NCBI GenBank assembly: GCA_028696455.1
Contig: JAQVGZ010000002.1
Span: forward strand, 1 to 64,000
Length of the DNA stretch: 64,000 nucleotides
DNA from: Desulfotomaculaceae bacterium
Lineage (GTDB): Bacteria; Bacillota; Desulfotomaculia; Desulfotomaculales; Pelotomaculaceae
Direction of reading: 5' to 3'
The position numbers and the translations under genes are program-made. Below are positions 8,347-17,512 of this stretch, piece by piece (the first letter of the stretch is position 1; each line of letters begins with the position of its first letter). Below the pieces are notes generated by a model. That model made no database searches, was not told the DNA's origin, and was given only the letters and a program-made list of their open reading frames with translations.

Positions 8347-8443
8347 CTCCTTACTATAGCTATCATACTCTGCATGGACGAAGTAGCAACCCCAGTACGG
8401 AGATGTTTATCGATCTGTAGCAGGCAGTTTTATTATATCATTA

Positions 8444-8785
8444 TTAATTCTTTTTATCAAATATATTTTCCTTTTTATCACTTGTTCTGGCAAAAAGCTT
8501 TCTCCACCATGGTTCTTTTGGTTTATTCTGCTGCATAATCATTCGGGCTTGAATCCTACGCATTATTCTCATAATTTCTTGATCCCTTAGCTCAATATTT
8601 TTTTCTAAAATTGAAACTCGCCTGTCTACAGCCTCTTCAACCATTTTTTGTGTAATGTTAAAAAGAAACTTAGCGGTATAGATATCTATGGTTGGTACAA
8701 TGGCCTGTGTGGAAAGGTTCTCCTGAGCCTGGGTATCATCAGGTGTTGTTTCTTGTTTAACAATCTTTAATACTAAATCTCCCAT
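8444..8785 (-). CDS. Hypothetical coiled-coil protein
   Basis: I do not recognise this 113-residue protein. It begins with a short hydrophobic strand (LVLKIV), then a Thr/Gln-rich linker, then a long predicted helix (about 42-93) rich in Glu, Arg, Gln and Met (VEEAVDRRVSILEKNIELRDQ, then IMRRIQARM) likely to form a coiled coil. It ends in a Lys-rich tail with WWRKLFAR. The helical stretch resembles the C-terminal part of some MerR-like proteins but has no DNA-binding domain. AGGGAGGAG nine bases upstream supports the start. Confidence 0.6.
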   Translation of the reverse strand: MGDLVLKIVKQETTPDDTQAQENLSTQAIVPTIDIYTAKFLFNITQKMVEEAVDRRVSILEKNIELRDQEIMRIMRRIQARMIMQQNKPKEPWWRKLFARTSDKKENIFDKKN

Positions 8786-8870
8786 GTAAGTTACTCCTCC
8801 CTGTGTGGACCATTCTTTATGCTGATATTTAGTTCGCTATCTTTATGGAAATTCCTTCTAAAAATACTAT

Positions 8871-8900
8871 TTGATGAAAAAATTTTATTGTATGTATAAT
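8871..8900 (+). promoter_or_regulatory. Possible promoter of the frameshifted small gene
   Basis: TTGATG (8871-8876), 18 bases, TATAAT (8895-8900). A 7-base inverted repeat (ATTTGAT 8869-8875, ATCAAAT 8899-8905) brackets it and could be an operator. Confidence 0.45.
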
Positions 8901-8940
8901 CAAATGACCATAATATTAATAAACTACTCTTAAAAGAGGA

Positions 8941-9205
8941 GTGAAATATACGATTTTATCATTAACGGAGTATTTTCACGGAGTACAGAACCATCTGGAA
9001 GAAGCTGAAAGAGTAAAAAGACCTTGGAAGATACTGGTCCGATGAACAAGGAGGATTTAACGCTTATTGCTAAAAAGCCGTATTAGACCATGTTGTCATG
9101 CAACTTTACGCTCTCGGTTTAGTGGATGTTAATACAGAGGGAAAAAGCAAGATATGTAGTCTTACAAAGCTAGGATATGATTTTCTTAGTAAAAAGAATG
9201 CCTGA
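8941..9205 (+). pseudogene. Frameshifted small gene, winged-helix-like C-terminus
   Basis: Three coding stretches follow in different frames: 8941-9045 (34 residues with LTEYFHGVQNHLEEAERV), 9042-9086 (MNKEDLTLIAKK) and 9074-9205 (AVLDHVVMQLYALGLVD, then CSLTKLGYDFLSKK). Joined, they read as one protein of about 85 residues whose end looks like a winged helix. The second break falls at a run of five A's (9072-9076), a typical indel site; the first is an ATGA overlap. A promoter-like site precedes it and a terminator overlaps its stop, so it was or is transcribed. Alternatives are sequencing error or programmed frameshifting. Confidence 0.55.
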
Positions 9206-9224
9206 TACAAGCATTCTTTTTTTC
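9194..9224 (+). terminator. Terminator after the frameshifted gene
   Basis: AAGAATGC (9194-9201) pairs with GCATTCTT (9211-9218), and a T-tract follows. The 5' arm overlaps the last codons of the gene. Confidence 0.85.
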
Positions 9225-9306
9225 TTAGCTTCAAAGTAATTTTTTTTTTTTGAGCTATTTATATTAAAATATTGATAACAATAAAAATAAAGGTGAGTGT
9301 ATAAAT

Positions 9307-10299
9307 ATGGCTGAGCAAATCATGCATAATATTTATAGGATAGAAATACCGCTTCCCAATAATCCCCTCCAGACTATTAATTCATATATAATCAAAGATA
9401 AAGAGAGAACACTGGTCATAGATACAGGCATGAACATGGAAGAATGTAAGACAGCAATGCTGGCTGGTCTGGAGGATATCGGTGTAAATTTAGAAGAAGT
9501 AGATTTTTTTATTACACATATGCATGCTGATCACTGTGGTCTTGTAGCAAGTTTAATAAAAACCCGCCTACCGATTATTTACTGTAGTTTGTCAGCCGCA
9601 ACAGAAATTGCAGGTTTGAGCAAGCCAGAGTACTGGGATAAAGCAAAATCAATTGGGCATCTCATCGGATTCCCTGATGAGGAACTCCACTGTGCTATAA
9701 ACAAGCATCCCGGTCATAAATATAGCCCAAGAGGGCAGATGAGTTTTAGTATTTATAAAGATCGAGACACCTTTAGTGCCGGCGGGTATGATTTTACATG
9801 TATAGAAACACCAGGCCATACTGCGGGGCATATGTGCCTTTATGAGACGGAAAAAAAGCTGTTGTTTTCAGGAGATCATATTCTCGCTGACATTACCCCG
9901 AATATATCCCTCGGCCTGAGCTATGAAAAAGATCTCTTGGCTCAATACCTTAAAAATCTTGATAGAATTTCGATGTTCGACATCGATCTTGTGCTGCCCG
10001 GACACAGGAATCTGAGCACTGACTGTAAAACTAGGATACACGAAATTAAAAATCACCACCAACTCAGAGCTGATGAGGTGCTTTCAATTTTGGGTTACGG
10101 CAGTCAAAATGCTTATCAAATAGCTTCTCGAATGACCTGGGATATGAATTATGAATCCTGGGAGCAATTCCCTGCTGCACAAAAGTGGTTCGCTAGCGGT
10201 GAGGCCATCGCTCACCTAAAATATCTAGAAGAAAAAAAGTTGGTTTTTAAAGAAGTAAGAGAGGAAGTATATTATTATTCGCTGTCTCAAAGGAATTAA
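9307..10299 (+). CDS. Metallo-beta-lactamase-fold hydrolase
   Basis: A 330-residue zinc hydrolase of unknown substrate. The MBL signature HMHADH lies at 71-76, and ETPGHTAGHMC, FSGDH and the late LPGH histidine supply the other metal ligands. About 90 C-terminal residues beyond the core look like the winged-helix tail of LACTB2-like members. The ATG has an AAAGGTGAG ribosome site. It has no operon partner and is preceded by a poly-T stretch and an AT-rich promoter region. Confidence 0.85.
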   Translation: MAEQIMHNIYRIEIPLPNNPLQTINSYIIKDKERTLVIDTGMNMEECKTAMLAGLEDIGVNLEEVDFFITHMHADHCGLVASLIKTRLPIIYCSLSAATEIAGLSKPEYWDKAKSIGHLIGFPDEELHCAINKHPGHKYSPRGQMSFSIYKDRDTFSAGGYDFTCIETPGHTAGHMCLYETEKKLLFSGDHILADITPNISLGLSYEKDLLAQYLKNLDRISMFDIDLVLPGHRNLSTDCKTRIHEIKNHHQLRADEVLSILGYGSQNAYQIASRMTWDMNYESWEQFPAAQKWFASGEAIAHLKYLEEKKLVFKEVREEVYYYSLSQRN

Positions 10300-10504
10300 T
10301 TACGCCCGTTGTAGGTAAGCTATTCACTATAAATACCATTTCCTTAAAACGGATATAATTAGTTTTGTAATTTCCAAAAATGATTCGAATTGAAAATTTA
10401 TATTTAGGAATAATACCTTAAGCATTGAATCGATTTTATGGGTGGCTGATACCTCCAGTGGTGATATTGTAAGGTAAAAAAGGAACAATGAAGGGGTAAT
10501 GAGT

Positions 10505-10951
10505 ATGGGACTGGAAACTTTACCGCTGGTGATAGCGGTTTTATCAGGTGTCACTATGGCAATACAGGGATCTATTAATTCGGCCCTGGGAAAAGTAATT
10601 GGTCTTTGGGAAACTACCTTTATTGTTCACCTAGTCGGTCTTATACTGGTGTCAGCCTTACTATTTGTTTGCCGACTGGGAGATGGGTGCTTGGCCAATT
10701 ATTCACATGCGCCGTGGTATACTTATCTTGGTGGGATATTGGGAGTAGTGATTATATATGGTGTAGTTCTGACCATGCCGAAGGTCGGAGTGGCACCTGC
10801 TACTACAGCAATCATTCTGGGGCAGGTTTTTACGGCAGGTTTGGTTGATCACTTTGGGTTGTTCGGAATGCAAAAGATACCGTTCAGTCTGTGGAATATA
10901 CTTGGAACATTATTGATGGCCGGGGGTGCCTGGCTAATCCTCAAGCAATAA
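10505..10951 (+). CDS. DMT-superfamily membrane protein, YdcZ (DUF606) type
   Basis: An inner-membrane protein of 148 residues with five hydrophobic segments, half the size of classical EamA transporters; such halves are thought to dimerise. VLSGVTMAIQGSINSALGK near the N-terminus and the TPKVGV-like PKVGVAPATTAII block are typical of the DUF606/YdcZ family. The second ATG (10505) is chosen because AAGGGGT ends only one base before the first (10499). Substrate unknown. Its 3' end overlaps the convergent ZIP gene by 11 bases. About 200 bases upstream (10300-10498) hold no gene I can support. Confidence 0.8.
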   Translation: MGLETLPLVIAVLSGVTMAIQGSINSALGKVIGLWETTFIVHLVGLILVSALLFVCRLGDGCLANYSHAPWYTYLGGILGVVIIYGVVLTMPKVGVAPATTAIILGQVFTAGLVDHFGLFGMQKIPFSLWNILGTLLMAGGAWLILKQ

Positions 10952-11684
10952 AGCCAAAAGTGAGTATCAATGCCACTCCAAGCAGTATTCCCAAGTAGGC
11001 CAACAGTTTACTGTTGCGACATGATTCAGGGGCAAGCTCTCCGAGTACAATGTAAGTCATGGCGCCAGCGGCAAAAGCAAGAAGCAAACCAATGAAAGAC
11101 ATTGAATAATCTAACATGGCAATTCCAGCAAAAGTACCGAAAGGTGTAATCAAACTGATTAGAATGTTTAGCGCCAATATACGTCCTGAGCTTAACCCAC
11201 CCTGACGTAATGGAGCTGCAGTTGCCATGCCCTCAGGAATATTATGGAGACCGATAGCCAGTACTAAGAGCGGTCCAAGTTTATCAGCTGCGGCAAAGCC
11301 GGCTGCGATGGCAAGTCCTTCAGGAAAATCATGTAGGGCGATGCCAGTAGCAATTAAATAGCCCATTTTTAGATAGTCCCTGGCATGGAAGGTAAAAGTA
11401 GAGGGGAACAATAAGTTTAGGCTTTGACCTAAGGCTGCCATCAGGATGATTCCGGCCAGAAAGCCGGCTAAAGCTGACAGCGGGCTGCTGTAGCGAAGGG
11501 CGGATGGCAGCAGATCAAAGACAACCACGGCAGACATGATTCCAGAAGCAAGACCAAGTATGAATGAATGTGTGCCTGGGCGCATTCGACCGAAAATGAT
11601 CACGGCTATTGCTCCCAGGCATGTTCCAAGGCCGGCGATAAATCCTTGGAGAACGATGCCTCCCAAAATTACACCTGCCTTCAA
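10941..11684 (-). CDS. ZIP-family divalent metal transporter
   Basis: Membrane transporter for zinc or a related divalent cation. Its 247 residues form about eight helices. The ZIP metal site is clear: HDFPEG at 118-123 in one helix and HNIPEG at 147-152 in the next. Only a weak His-containing loop is present between the early helices. It resembles bacterial ZupT/GufA members. It is monocistronic and overlaps the convergent DMT gene, with no dedicated terminator visible. Confidence 0.92.
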   Translation of the reverse strand: MKAGVILGGIVLQGFIAGLGTCLGAIAVIIFGRMRPGTHSFILGLASGIMSAVVVFDLLPSALRYSSPLSALAGFLAGIILMAALGQSLNLLFPSTFTFHARDYLKMGYLIATGIALHDFPEGLAIAAGFAAADKLGPLLVLAIGLHNIPEGMATAAPLRQGGLSSGRILALNILISLITPFGTFAGIAMLDYSMSFIGLLLAFAAGAMTYIVLGELAPESCRNSKLLAYLGILLGVALILTFGFIA

Positions 11685-11779
11685 AATAATTCTACTATTC
11701 GATTATATTATTTAAGTAAATTTGTTATGCATGTATTTACATATTCTCCGGTGTTTATAGTAAATACTTGGCTGGACTG

Positions 11780-12334
11780 CTATTCTGGTATGATGATCTG
11801 CTGACCGGGGAAAATAATGTCAGGATTATTTATTTTATTGACAGAGAGTAATGAATCAAGGGTTTTACCATAGTGAGCGGCAATTTTCCATAGAGTATCG
11901 CCGGCCTGAACGATATGAGTACCAGCTTGGCTTTGACTGAGATTATTCCCGGATTTTTCACTAGCAGCACCCGATCTGATCTTAACCGGTGTACCGAGTT
12001 TAACTTTTGGGAAAAGTGCCTCAATATCTTGATTATACATACGGATACACCCGTTTGAAACGTAGCCACCGATGGAATTAGGGTTGTTTGTTCCATGTAT
12101 GCCGTAATTACCACTTGGTATGGAAAGACCCATCCAGCGGCTCCCCAGCGCTCCCCCGGGGTTTATTATTTTCACAACTACCGTAAAATCCCCGACTGGT
12201 GTTGGAGTTGAGGCTTTGCCAACGCCAACGGGGTAAGTTTTTATGAGCCGGTCACCTTCATAAAGGCGTAGCTGTCGCGTGGCTAAATCTATATAAATGT
12301 GACTGCCGTATGAACGTAATTGAGTGTCTAGCAT
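11780..12334 (-). CDS. L,D-transpeptidase (YkuD domain) with C-terminal LysM
   Basis: Peptidoglycan cross-linking enzyme. Residues about 10-120 form the YkuD domain with the catalytic signature: His80 in GIHGTN, then SIG, then SNGCIRM with Cys96 and Arg98. A LysM domain (about 140-183, HIVQAGDTLWKIAAHYG) follows after a Ser/Gln linker. The 184 residues have no signal peptide, as in Bacillus subtilis YkuD, a spore-wall enzyme, but the domain order is reversed relative to it. An AGGAGG-like site supports the start. A role in the spore coat or cortex is inferred. Confidence 0.9.
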   Translation of the reverse strand: MLDTQLRSYGSHIYIDLATRQLRLYEGDRLIKTYPVGVGKASTPTPVGDFTVVVKIINPGGALGSRWMGLSIPSGNYGIHGTNNPNSIGGYVSNGCIRMYNQDIEALFPKVKLGTPVKIRSGAASEKSGNNLSQSQAGTHIVQAGDTLWKIAAHYGKTLDSLLSVNKINNPDIIFPGQQIIIPE

Positions 12335-12527
12335 GTAAACCTCCTTTATAATTTTTAATCTATTTTATGCAGGGTTTTTACGGAAAGCATAAAATATAAA
12401 AAATTTGTTTGTTTGTGTTTCTGTATAAAGGATTTTTGGAAAACAATAACTAACTAATACTGCATAGCAAAAGGAACCACGCAATTTCTGAAGTTTTTGA
12501 TAATAATTGCTTAAAGTGGAGGCTATA

Positions 12528-13382
12528 ATGTTTAAGGCTTTTGCACGAGCTAAGATCAACCTGAGCCTTGATATACTAGGCAAGCGGCCAGACGGCTTCC
12601 ATCAGGTAGAAATGGTGATGCAGTCTGTTAGGTTATATGACCTGTTGGAATTTACGCCCCTTCCAGAGGATATTTCACTAATCGTCCCTGGTGGCGAGGT
12701 TTCCGCCGGCCCTGATAATTTAGCTTACCGGGCAGCTGACCTCCTACGCTCCCATGCCGGAATAAAATGTGGAGTACAGATCAAGCTAACCAAAAGCATC
12801 CCGGTGGAGGCTGGCCTTGGCGGAGGATCTGCTGATGCGGCTGTTACTCTGATCATGTTAAATGAAATATGGGGTACTCATATTCCTTTGTCGGGACTGA
12901 TGTTATTGGGTGAAAAGCTTGGTTCTGATATACCTTTTTGTTTGCTAGGCGGAACGGCACTGGCTAGGGGCCGGGGGGAGTTGCTTGAGGTGCTTCATCC
13001 ATGTCCCCACCTGGGACTGGTGCTGGTTAAGCCTCCCTTTGGTGTATCAACAGCTACGGTTTATCGTGCTTATAATCCTGAATTGGTCTTAAAAAAACCA
13101 GTAATCAGTGCCGTGATTGAAGCAATTAATAAAAATAATGTAACTGGCATTGCAGCGAATGTTTGTAATGTTCTGGAACCAGTTACTACAAAGATGTACC
13201 CGGTAATTGCTGATATAAAGGAACGTCTGCTGGAAGCCGGGGCTTTAGGAGCGCTAATGTCAGGTAGCGGACCAACAGTTATAGGAATAGCACCTAGTCT
13301 GGAGGAAGCCTATAAAATAGCTGGTCGTTATCATAATTGCGGTGAGAAGGTGCTAGTAACCGAAACATTAAATCCAGCTTAA
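12528..13382 (+). CDS. ispE: 4-diphosphocytidyl-2-C-methyl-D-erythritol kinase
   Basis: GHMP kinase of the non-mevalonate isoprenoid pathway; phosphorylates CDP-methylerythritol. The 284 residues have AFARAKINLSLDILGKRPDGFH at the N-terminus, the ATP-binding PVEAGLGGGSADAA near 91-104 and the GHMP C-terminal MSGSGPTV motif. ATG 12528 follows GTGGAGG; an in-frame ATG 21 bases upstream would put that site inside the gene. The order ispE, nucleotidyltransferase, spoVG, glmU, prs is typical of Firmicutes, although the purR gene of Bacillus is missing. Confidence 0.97.
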   Translation: MFKAFARAKINLSLDILGKRPDGFHQVEMVMQSVRLYDLLEFTPLPEDISLIVPGGEVSAGPDNLAYRAADLLRSHAGIKCGVQIKLTKSIPVEAGLGGGSADAAVTLIMLNEIWGTHIPLSGLMLLGEKLGSDIPFCLLGGTALARGRGELLEVLHPCPHLGLVLVKPPFGVSTATVYRAYNPELVLKKPVISAVIEAINKNNVTGIAANVCNVLEPVTTKMYPVIADIKERLLEAGALGALMSGSGPTVIGIAPSLEEAYKIAGRYHNCGEKVLVTETLNPA

Positions 13383-13471
13383 TACTGATTAAGACCTGAT
13401 ATGGCTGTTATTTGCGGTAACAGGTTGATAAGGTTAAAATAATGATAAACTTTCTAATTACAGGGGTATAT

Positions 13472-13555
13472 ATGACCGTAGTAATGGTAGCCCCAGAAAG
13501 CATATCGAAAACACCGATAAAGTCTTTAATTGCCATTAGAAAGGAAGACAACTGA
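13472..13555 (+). CDS. Possible 27-residue peptide coupled to the next gene
   Basis: A short frame (MTVVMVAPESISK, ending RKEDN) whose TGA overlaps the ATG of the nucleotidyltransferase as TGATG. AGGGG lies about seven bases before its ATG. I do not recognise it. The overlap suggests translational coupling, either a leader peptide or the tail of an eroded gene. Confidence 0.3.
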   Translation: MTVVMVAPESISKTPIKSLIAIRKEDN

Positions 13556-14310
13556 TGGTTGATGCTGTTGTCCTGGCCGGAAGTTTAAATAATGGCCCTT
13601 TGAGGGAGTGTAGCCCTGCCCGTTATGAGGCGTTGATCCAAATTGGTTCCAAAGCCATGGTGGAATATGTGGTTGAGGCATTATTAAAAACTCAGCAGGT
13701 CAGGCGGGTTCTGGTTGTTGGCCCTGTTGAGGAACTTTCCCCTATCTTAACTAATGCAAGGATTCAGTTAATTAGCGCGGCCGGAGGCATTATAGAAAAT
13801 ATCGAAGTTGGCCTGAGTCAGCTGTCGGGGGAGAAGAGAGTGCTTTTAGTCACATCGGACATACCTATGTTAACTACCCGATCAGTGGATAATTTTATCG
13901 AACTTTGCGGGGATATGTCCGGCGACCTTTATTATCCCATTATTCCAAAACATATTGTTGAGGGTCGCTTTACTTCCACCAGGCGAACCTACGTTACCTT
14001 GAGAGATGGAATATACACTGGAGGTAACCTGTTCCTGTTTAACCCATCAGTTCTTAAACAGTGTATTCAAAAGGGGAAACTGATCATTGAACAACGAAAA
14101 AGTCCTCTAGGACTCTGCCGTTTGATTGGGCTGTCTTTTTTAGCTAAATATTTATTGCATTTACTTACTATAAAAGATGTACAAAAAAAAGCTTCGGAAT
14201 TGCTGGGTATTAGAGGGGAGGTGATTATTTCGTATTGTCCGGAAGTAGGTGTAGATGTTGATAAACCTAGCGACCTGGAAATCGCCAGCCAATACATAGT
14301 CACAACCTGA
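13555..14310 (+). CDS. MobA-like nucleotidyltransferase family protein
   Basis: A 251-residue GT-A-type NTP transferase of unknown substrate. MVDAVVLAGS at the N-terminus matches the nucleotide-binding loop of the MobA/IspD group but lacks the GGxSxRMG core, and the loop is instead NNGPLRE. LLVTSDIPMLT near 102-112 carries the metal-binding Asp, and VGVDVDKPSDL near the C-terminus is a second typical block. It follows ispE in related organisms as well. Function unknown; a role in envelope precursor synthesis would fit the neighbours but is not shown. Confidence 0.75.
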   Translation: MVDAVVLAGSLNNGPLRECSPARYEALIQIGSKAMVEYVVEALLKTQQVRRVLVVGPVEELSPILTNARIQLISAAGGIIENIEVGLSQLSGEKRVLLVTSDIPMLTTRSVDNFIELCGDMSGDLYYPIIPKHIVEGRFTSTRRTYVTLRDGIYTGGNLFLFNPSVLKQCIQKGKLIIEQRKSPLGLCRLIGLSFLAKYLLHLLTIKDVQKKASELLGIRGEVIISYCPEVGVDVDKPSDLEIASQYIVTT

Positions 14311-14327
14311 GAAGGAGTTGTTCTTCC

Positions 14328-15548
14328 ATGACGGTAGATCAACTTACCCATAATAAAGTATGTAAAGCAAGGGAGCTCCTTTACGGGGTTGCCAGGCATA
14401 CACCGCTGGATTACTCTACAACTTTCAGTGAAATGACCGGTCATGAAGTCTACCTAAAGCTAGAAAATATGCAGAAAACTGGCTCCTTTAAAATCCGCGG
14501 GGCCTATAACAAGGTTATGAACTTGAGTGATAGGCAGCGATCCCGTGGTGTGATCGCTGCATCTGCAGGGAATCATGCTCAGGGCGTAGCTTATGCAGCG
14601 TCCTTGGCGGGTGCCCGCTGTACTGTTGTCATGCCTAGCGCAGCTCCTCTTTCCAAGTTTATGGCTACGCAAAGTTACGGGGCGGAGGTGATCTTGGCCG
14701 GAAGCGGGTATGACGAGGCCTACCAATTGGCCTGCGCATTGCAAAGAGAGAATGGGGCGACCTTTATTCATAGTTTTGATGATCTCGATGTTATCGCAGG
14801 GCAGGGTACTATTGCTTTAGAACTGCTAGATGATTTACCGGACGTTGACGCTGTACTGGTTCCCGTTGGTGGTGGTGGGTTGCTTGCTGGCATTTCCTTT
14901 GTGTTGAAGAAAATCAAACCTGCGGTACGGGTAATCGGAGTACAGGCTGAAGGTGCTCCGGCCATGTTTTTATCTTACCAGAAAGGTTGTCTGCATGAAA
15001 TTAAAGGTACTGGTACTTTTGCAGATGGGATAGCTGTGTCTAAACCAGGTGAGATTACTTTTACCTTGCTTAGTAATTATGTTGATGACATTGTGACTGT
15101 AGACGATGAAGAAACTGCCGGCGCCATCCTAATGTTGCTGGAAAGGGCAAAGATTGTCGTAGAGGGTGCTGGAGCAGTTGGTCTAGCCGCTTTGATATAC
15201 AATAAAATTTCACTTAAAAATTCGAAAGTAGCAGTTGTTTTAAGTGGTGGCAATATTGATGCTAATACTCTTTCAATCATTATTGAGCGCGGTTTAGTCA
15301 AAAGCGGCCGCTATATTCGGTTGCGTATCATTGTAATTGACCGTCCGGGCAGTTTATCAAAGCTAATTTCTGCGGTAGCTCAGGCCGGGGCAAATGTTAT
15401 TTCAGTTTCCCACGACAGGATTAAACAAAGCGTTCCATTAAAACAGGTTGAGGTGCTACTTTCTTTGGAAACAAGAAACAAAGAGCATGTTGAACAAATA
15501 ATTACCAACTTATGCAGAACTGGATATTTCCCGGAAATAACTTCATAA
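14328..15548 (+). CDS. ilvA: Threonine dehydratase (ammonia-lyase) with ACT domain
   Basis: PLP enzyme that converts threonine to 2-oxobutanoate and ammonia, the first step to isoleucine. The 406 residues place the PLP lysine in TGSFKIRGA (Lys55), ASAGNHAQGVA near 83, the phosphate-binding GGGGLLAG near 181-188, and one ACT domain at the C-terminus (about 328-403, RIIVIDRPGSLSKLI). A single short ACT domain is the layout of short biosynthetic or TdcB-like forms in Firmicutes. The ATG has a GAAGGAG site and lies 17 bases after the previous stop. Confidence 0.93.
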   Translation: MTVDQLTHNKVCKARELLYGVARHTPLDYSTTFSEMTGHEVYLKLENMQKTGSFKIRGAYNKVMNLSDRQRSRGVIAASAGNHAQGVAYAASLAGARCTVVMPSAAPLSKFMATQSYGAEVILAGSGYDEAYQLACALQRENGATFIHSFDDLDVIAGQGTIALELLDDLPDVDAVLVPVGGGGLLAGISFVLKKIKPAVRVIGVQAEGAPAMFLSYQKGCLHEIKGTGTFADGIAVSKPGEITFTLLSNYVDDIVTVDDEETAGAILMLLERAKIVVEGAGAVGLAALIYNKISLKNSKVAVVLSGGNIDANTLSIIIERGLVKSGRYIRLRIIVIDRPGSLSKLISAVAQAGANVISVSHDRIKQSVPLKQVEVLLSLETRNKEHVEQIITNLCRTGYFPEITS

Positions 15549-15582
15549 ATAAGTAATATTTTCATTTGTACAGGAAAGGGCG

Positions 15583-15611
15583 GGAGGAATTTATCTTGTT
15601 ACTGTAGAAGT
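15583..15611 (+). promoter_or_regulatory. Possible SigH promoter of spoVG
   Basis: AGGAATT (15585-15591) and GAAG (15607-15610) resemble the SigH pattern AGGAWWW with GAAT about 14 bases later; the gap here is 15. Bacillus subtilis spoVG is a classic SigH gene. The -10 match is imperfect. Confidence 0.35.
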
Positions 15612-15653
15612 ATTATTTGGAAGCGGTAACAGGTTTAGAGAGGTGGTGATACC

Positions 15654-15908
15654 ATGGAGGTTACAGATGTAAGAGTGCGTAAAGTTTTGATGGAAGGAAG
15701 AATGAAAGCGATAGTGTCGGTTACTTTGGATGATTCATTTGTCATACATGATGTCAAAGTTGTGGAGGGTCACAATGGGTTGTTTGTGGCCATGCCAAGC
15801 CGGAAAACTCCGGACGGTGAGTTTCGTGATATTGCACACCCAATCAATTCTTCAGTTCGTGAACAAATCCAGTCCGCAGTACTCTGTGCCTACAGCGAAG
15901 TAGTTTAG
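15654..15908 (+). CDS. spoVG: Septation regulator / RNA-binding protein SpoVG
   Basis: Small dimeric nucleic-acid-binding protein that affects asymmetric septation and cortex formation in sporulation. The 84 residues show the family pattern throughout: VTDVRVRKV at the start, [20 protein letters not shown] near 19-38, and the signature [20 protein letters not shown] near 46-65. AGAGGTGGTG precedes the ATG. It sits just before glmU as in Bacillus, and a terminator follows. Confidence 0.98.
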   Translation: MEVTDVRVRKVLMEGRMKAIVSVTLDDSFVIHDVKVVEGHNGLFVAMPSRKTPDGEFRDIAHPINSSVREQIQSAVLCAYSEVV

Positions 15909-15955
15909 TAAGAAGTTGTTCAGAATATCTTGAATTTTTTAACTTTATTAGACTA

Positions 15956-15978
15956 GAGGGTGAAAACTCTCTTTTTTT
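15956..15978 (+). terminator. Terminator after spoVG
   Basis: GAGGGT (15956-15961) pairs with ACTCTC (15966-15971) around GAAA, then seven T's. Confidence 0.85.
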
Positions 15979-16098
15979 CTTTCGATTAAAGGAAATAATA
16001 CTTTTTTGTAGAATGGTTTTTTATATATGTCCAGTGTTAGTCTCGAATAAGTTCTTGGTGGATGCTGAACATAATATTTTAGTAAAGGATGTCGGCGG

Positions 16099-17472
16099 AT
16101 GGATCTGGCGGCGGTTATATTAGCGGCTGGTAAAGGCACTCGGATGAATTCAAAAATGCCAAAAGTGTTACATCCAGTGTGCGGCAGCCCAATGTTGTCG
16201 TACGTCATTGATGCGGTAACAGGGGCTGGAGTGAGTAAAATAGTTGTTGTTGCCGGTTATGGTGCTGAATTGGTTTCCAGAGTGGTTGAGGGCAAGGCAG
16301 AATTGGTTATCCAGGAGGAACAGTTGGGAACAGCGCATGCTCTTCTACAGGCTGGACCTTGTCTGAAGGATTTTAATGGCTCTTTACTGGTCCTGTGTGG
16401 CGACACACCTTTAATTGAGGCCGAAACTTTGGTTAGATTGGTTGAGAAACACAGAAGTGCGGAAGTGGCTGCTACCGTGCTGACTGCCGAAATTGAGGAC
16501 CCAACTGGCTATGGACGGATAATTCGGGACGAGCAAGGTAAGATATTTAAAATTGTTGAACAAAAAGATGCCTCTCTGGCTGAAGAATTAGTTCAGGAAG
16601 TAAATACTGGCATATACTGTTTCAATGTTAATGGACTTTTTGATGTTCTAAAACAAATTACCGACGCCAACGCACAAGGGGAGTACTATTTAACAGATGC
16701 CATTAGTATATACGCCCGGTGCGGGCAGCGAGTGGGATCTGTAGCTATTAAAGATCCTAGGGAATTTACAGGAATTAATGACCGGGTTCAGATGGCTGAT
16801 GCGGAACAATATTTACGTGGGCGGGTGCTAGAAGGTTTAATGAGAGCTGGAGTGACTATAGTAGACCCAAGATCAACTTTTGTCGATCGGGAAGCTTTGG
16901 TGGGGCGGGATACAGTACTCAGGCCTTTTACTATCGTTGAAGGGAATACTGTTATTGGCGAAGACTGTATTATTGGACCGGGTTCACGCCTAGCTGACGC
17001 TATCGTAGGGAACGGTGTCGTTATTCAGAGTTCATTAGTTATTGATAGCTTTATCGGAGATAATAGTGTAGTTGGTCCCTTTGCCTATCTGCGCCCGGGA
17101 ACAAAGTTGGGACAGGGCGTCAAGGTAGGTGATTTTGTTGAAATAAAAAAATCTTATATTGGGGACGGGAGTAAGGTTCCTCATTTAAGTTATGTCGGGG
17201 ACGCAACTGTCGGTAAAAAAGTCAATATAGGAGCAGGGACCATAACCTGCAATTACGATGGGGAGAATAAATGGCCAACTATAATCGGTGACGGGGCTTT
17301 TATAGGGAGCAATACAAACCTGGTAGCCCCTGTTGAAGTAGGGAATGAGGCGGTAACAGGAGCGGGCTCAACGATCACTAAGAATATTCCTTCAGGTGCA
17401 CTGGGTATAGAAAGGTCGAAGCAAGTAATGGTGAAGCACTGGTCAATCAGGAAGAGGAAAAGTAAGGATTAA
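16099..17472 (+). CDS. glmU: Bifunctional UDP-N-acetylglucosamine pyrophosphorylase / glucosamine-1-phosphate acetyltransferase
   Basis: Makes UDP-GlcNAc for peptidoglycan: the C-terminal half acetylates glucosamine-1-phosphate and the N-terminal half adds UMP. The 457 residues start with [20 protein letters not shown] (nucleotide-binding loop, 6-25). A left-handed beta-helix begins near 250 with many hexapeptide repeats and contains the acetyl-CoA region [11 protein letters not shown]. The length is standard. The ribosome site is weak (AAGGA then GGCGG). The next gene, prs, follows by 40 bases. Confidence 0.97.
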   Translation: MDLAAVILAAGKGTRMNSKMPKVLHPVCGSPMLSYVIDAVTGAGVSKIVVVAGYGAELVSRVVEGKAELVIQEEQLGTAHALLQAGPCLKDFNGSLLVLCGDTPLIEAETLVRLVEKHRSAEVAATVLTAEIEDPTGYGRIIRDEQGKIFKIVEQKDASLAEELVQEVNTGIYCFNVNGLFDVLKQITDANAQGEYYLTDAISIYARCGQRVGSVAIKDPREFTGINDRVQMADAEQYLRGRVLEGLMRAGVTIVDPRSTFVDREALVGRDTVLRPFTIVEGNTVIGEDCIIGPGSRLADAIVGNGVVIQSSLVIDSFIGDNSVVGPFAYLRPGTKLGQGVKVGDFVEIKKSYIGDGSKVPHLSYVGDATVGKKVNIGAGTITCNYDGENKWPTIIGDGAFIGSNTNLVAPVEVGNEAVTGAGSTITKNIPSGALGIERSKQVMVKHWSIRKRKSKD

Positions 17473-17512
17473 AAATAAGTTTTCTGGGTAAAAGATTTGG
17501 AGGTAGGCAGGA

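Noticed and set aside
10327-10554. Minus-strand frame of 75 codons between the metallo-hydrolase and the DMT gene
   Set aside because: No ribosome site or known domain, and it overlaps the start of the DMT gene.
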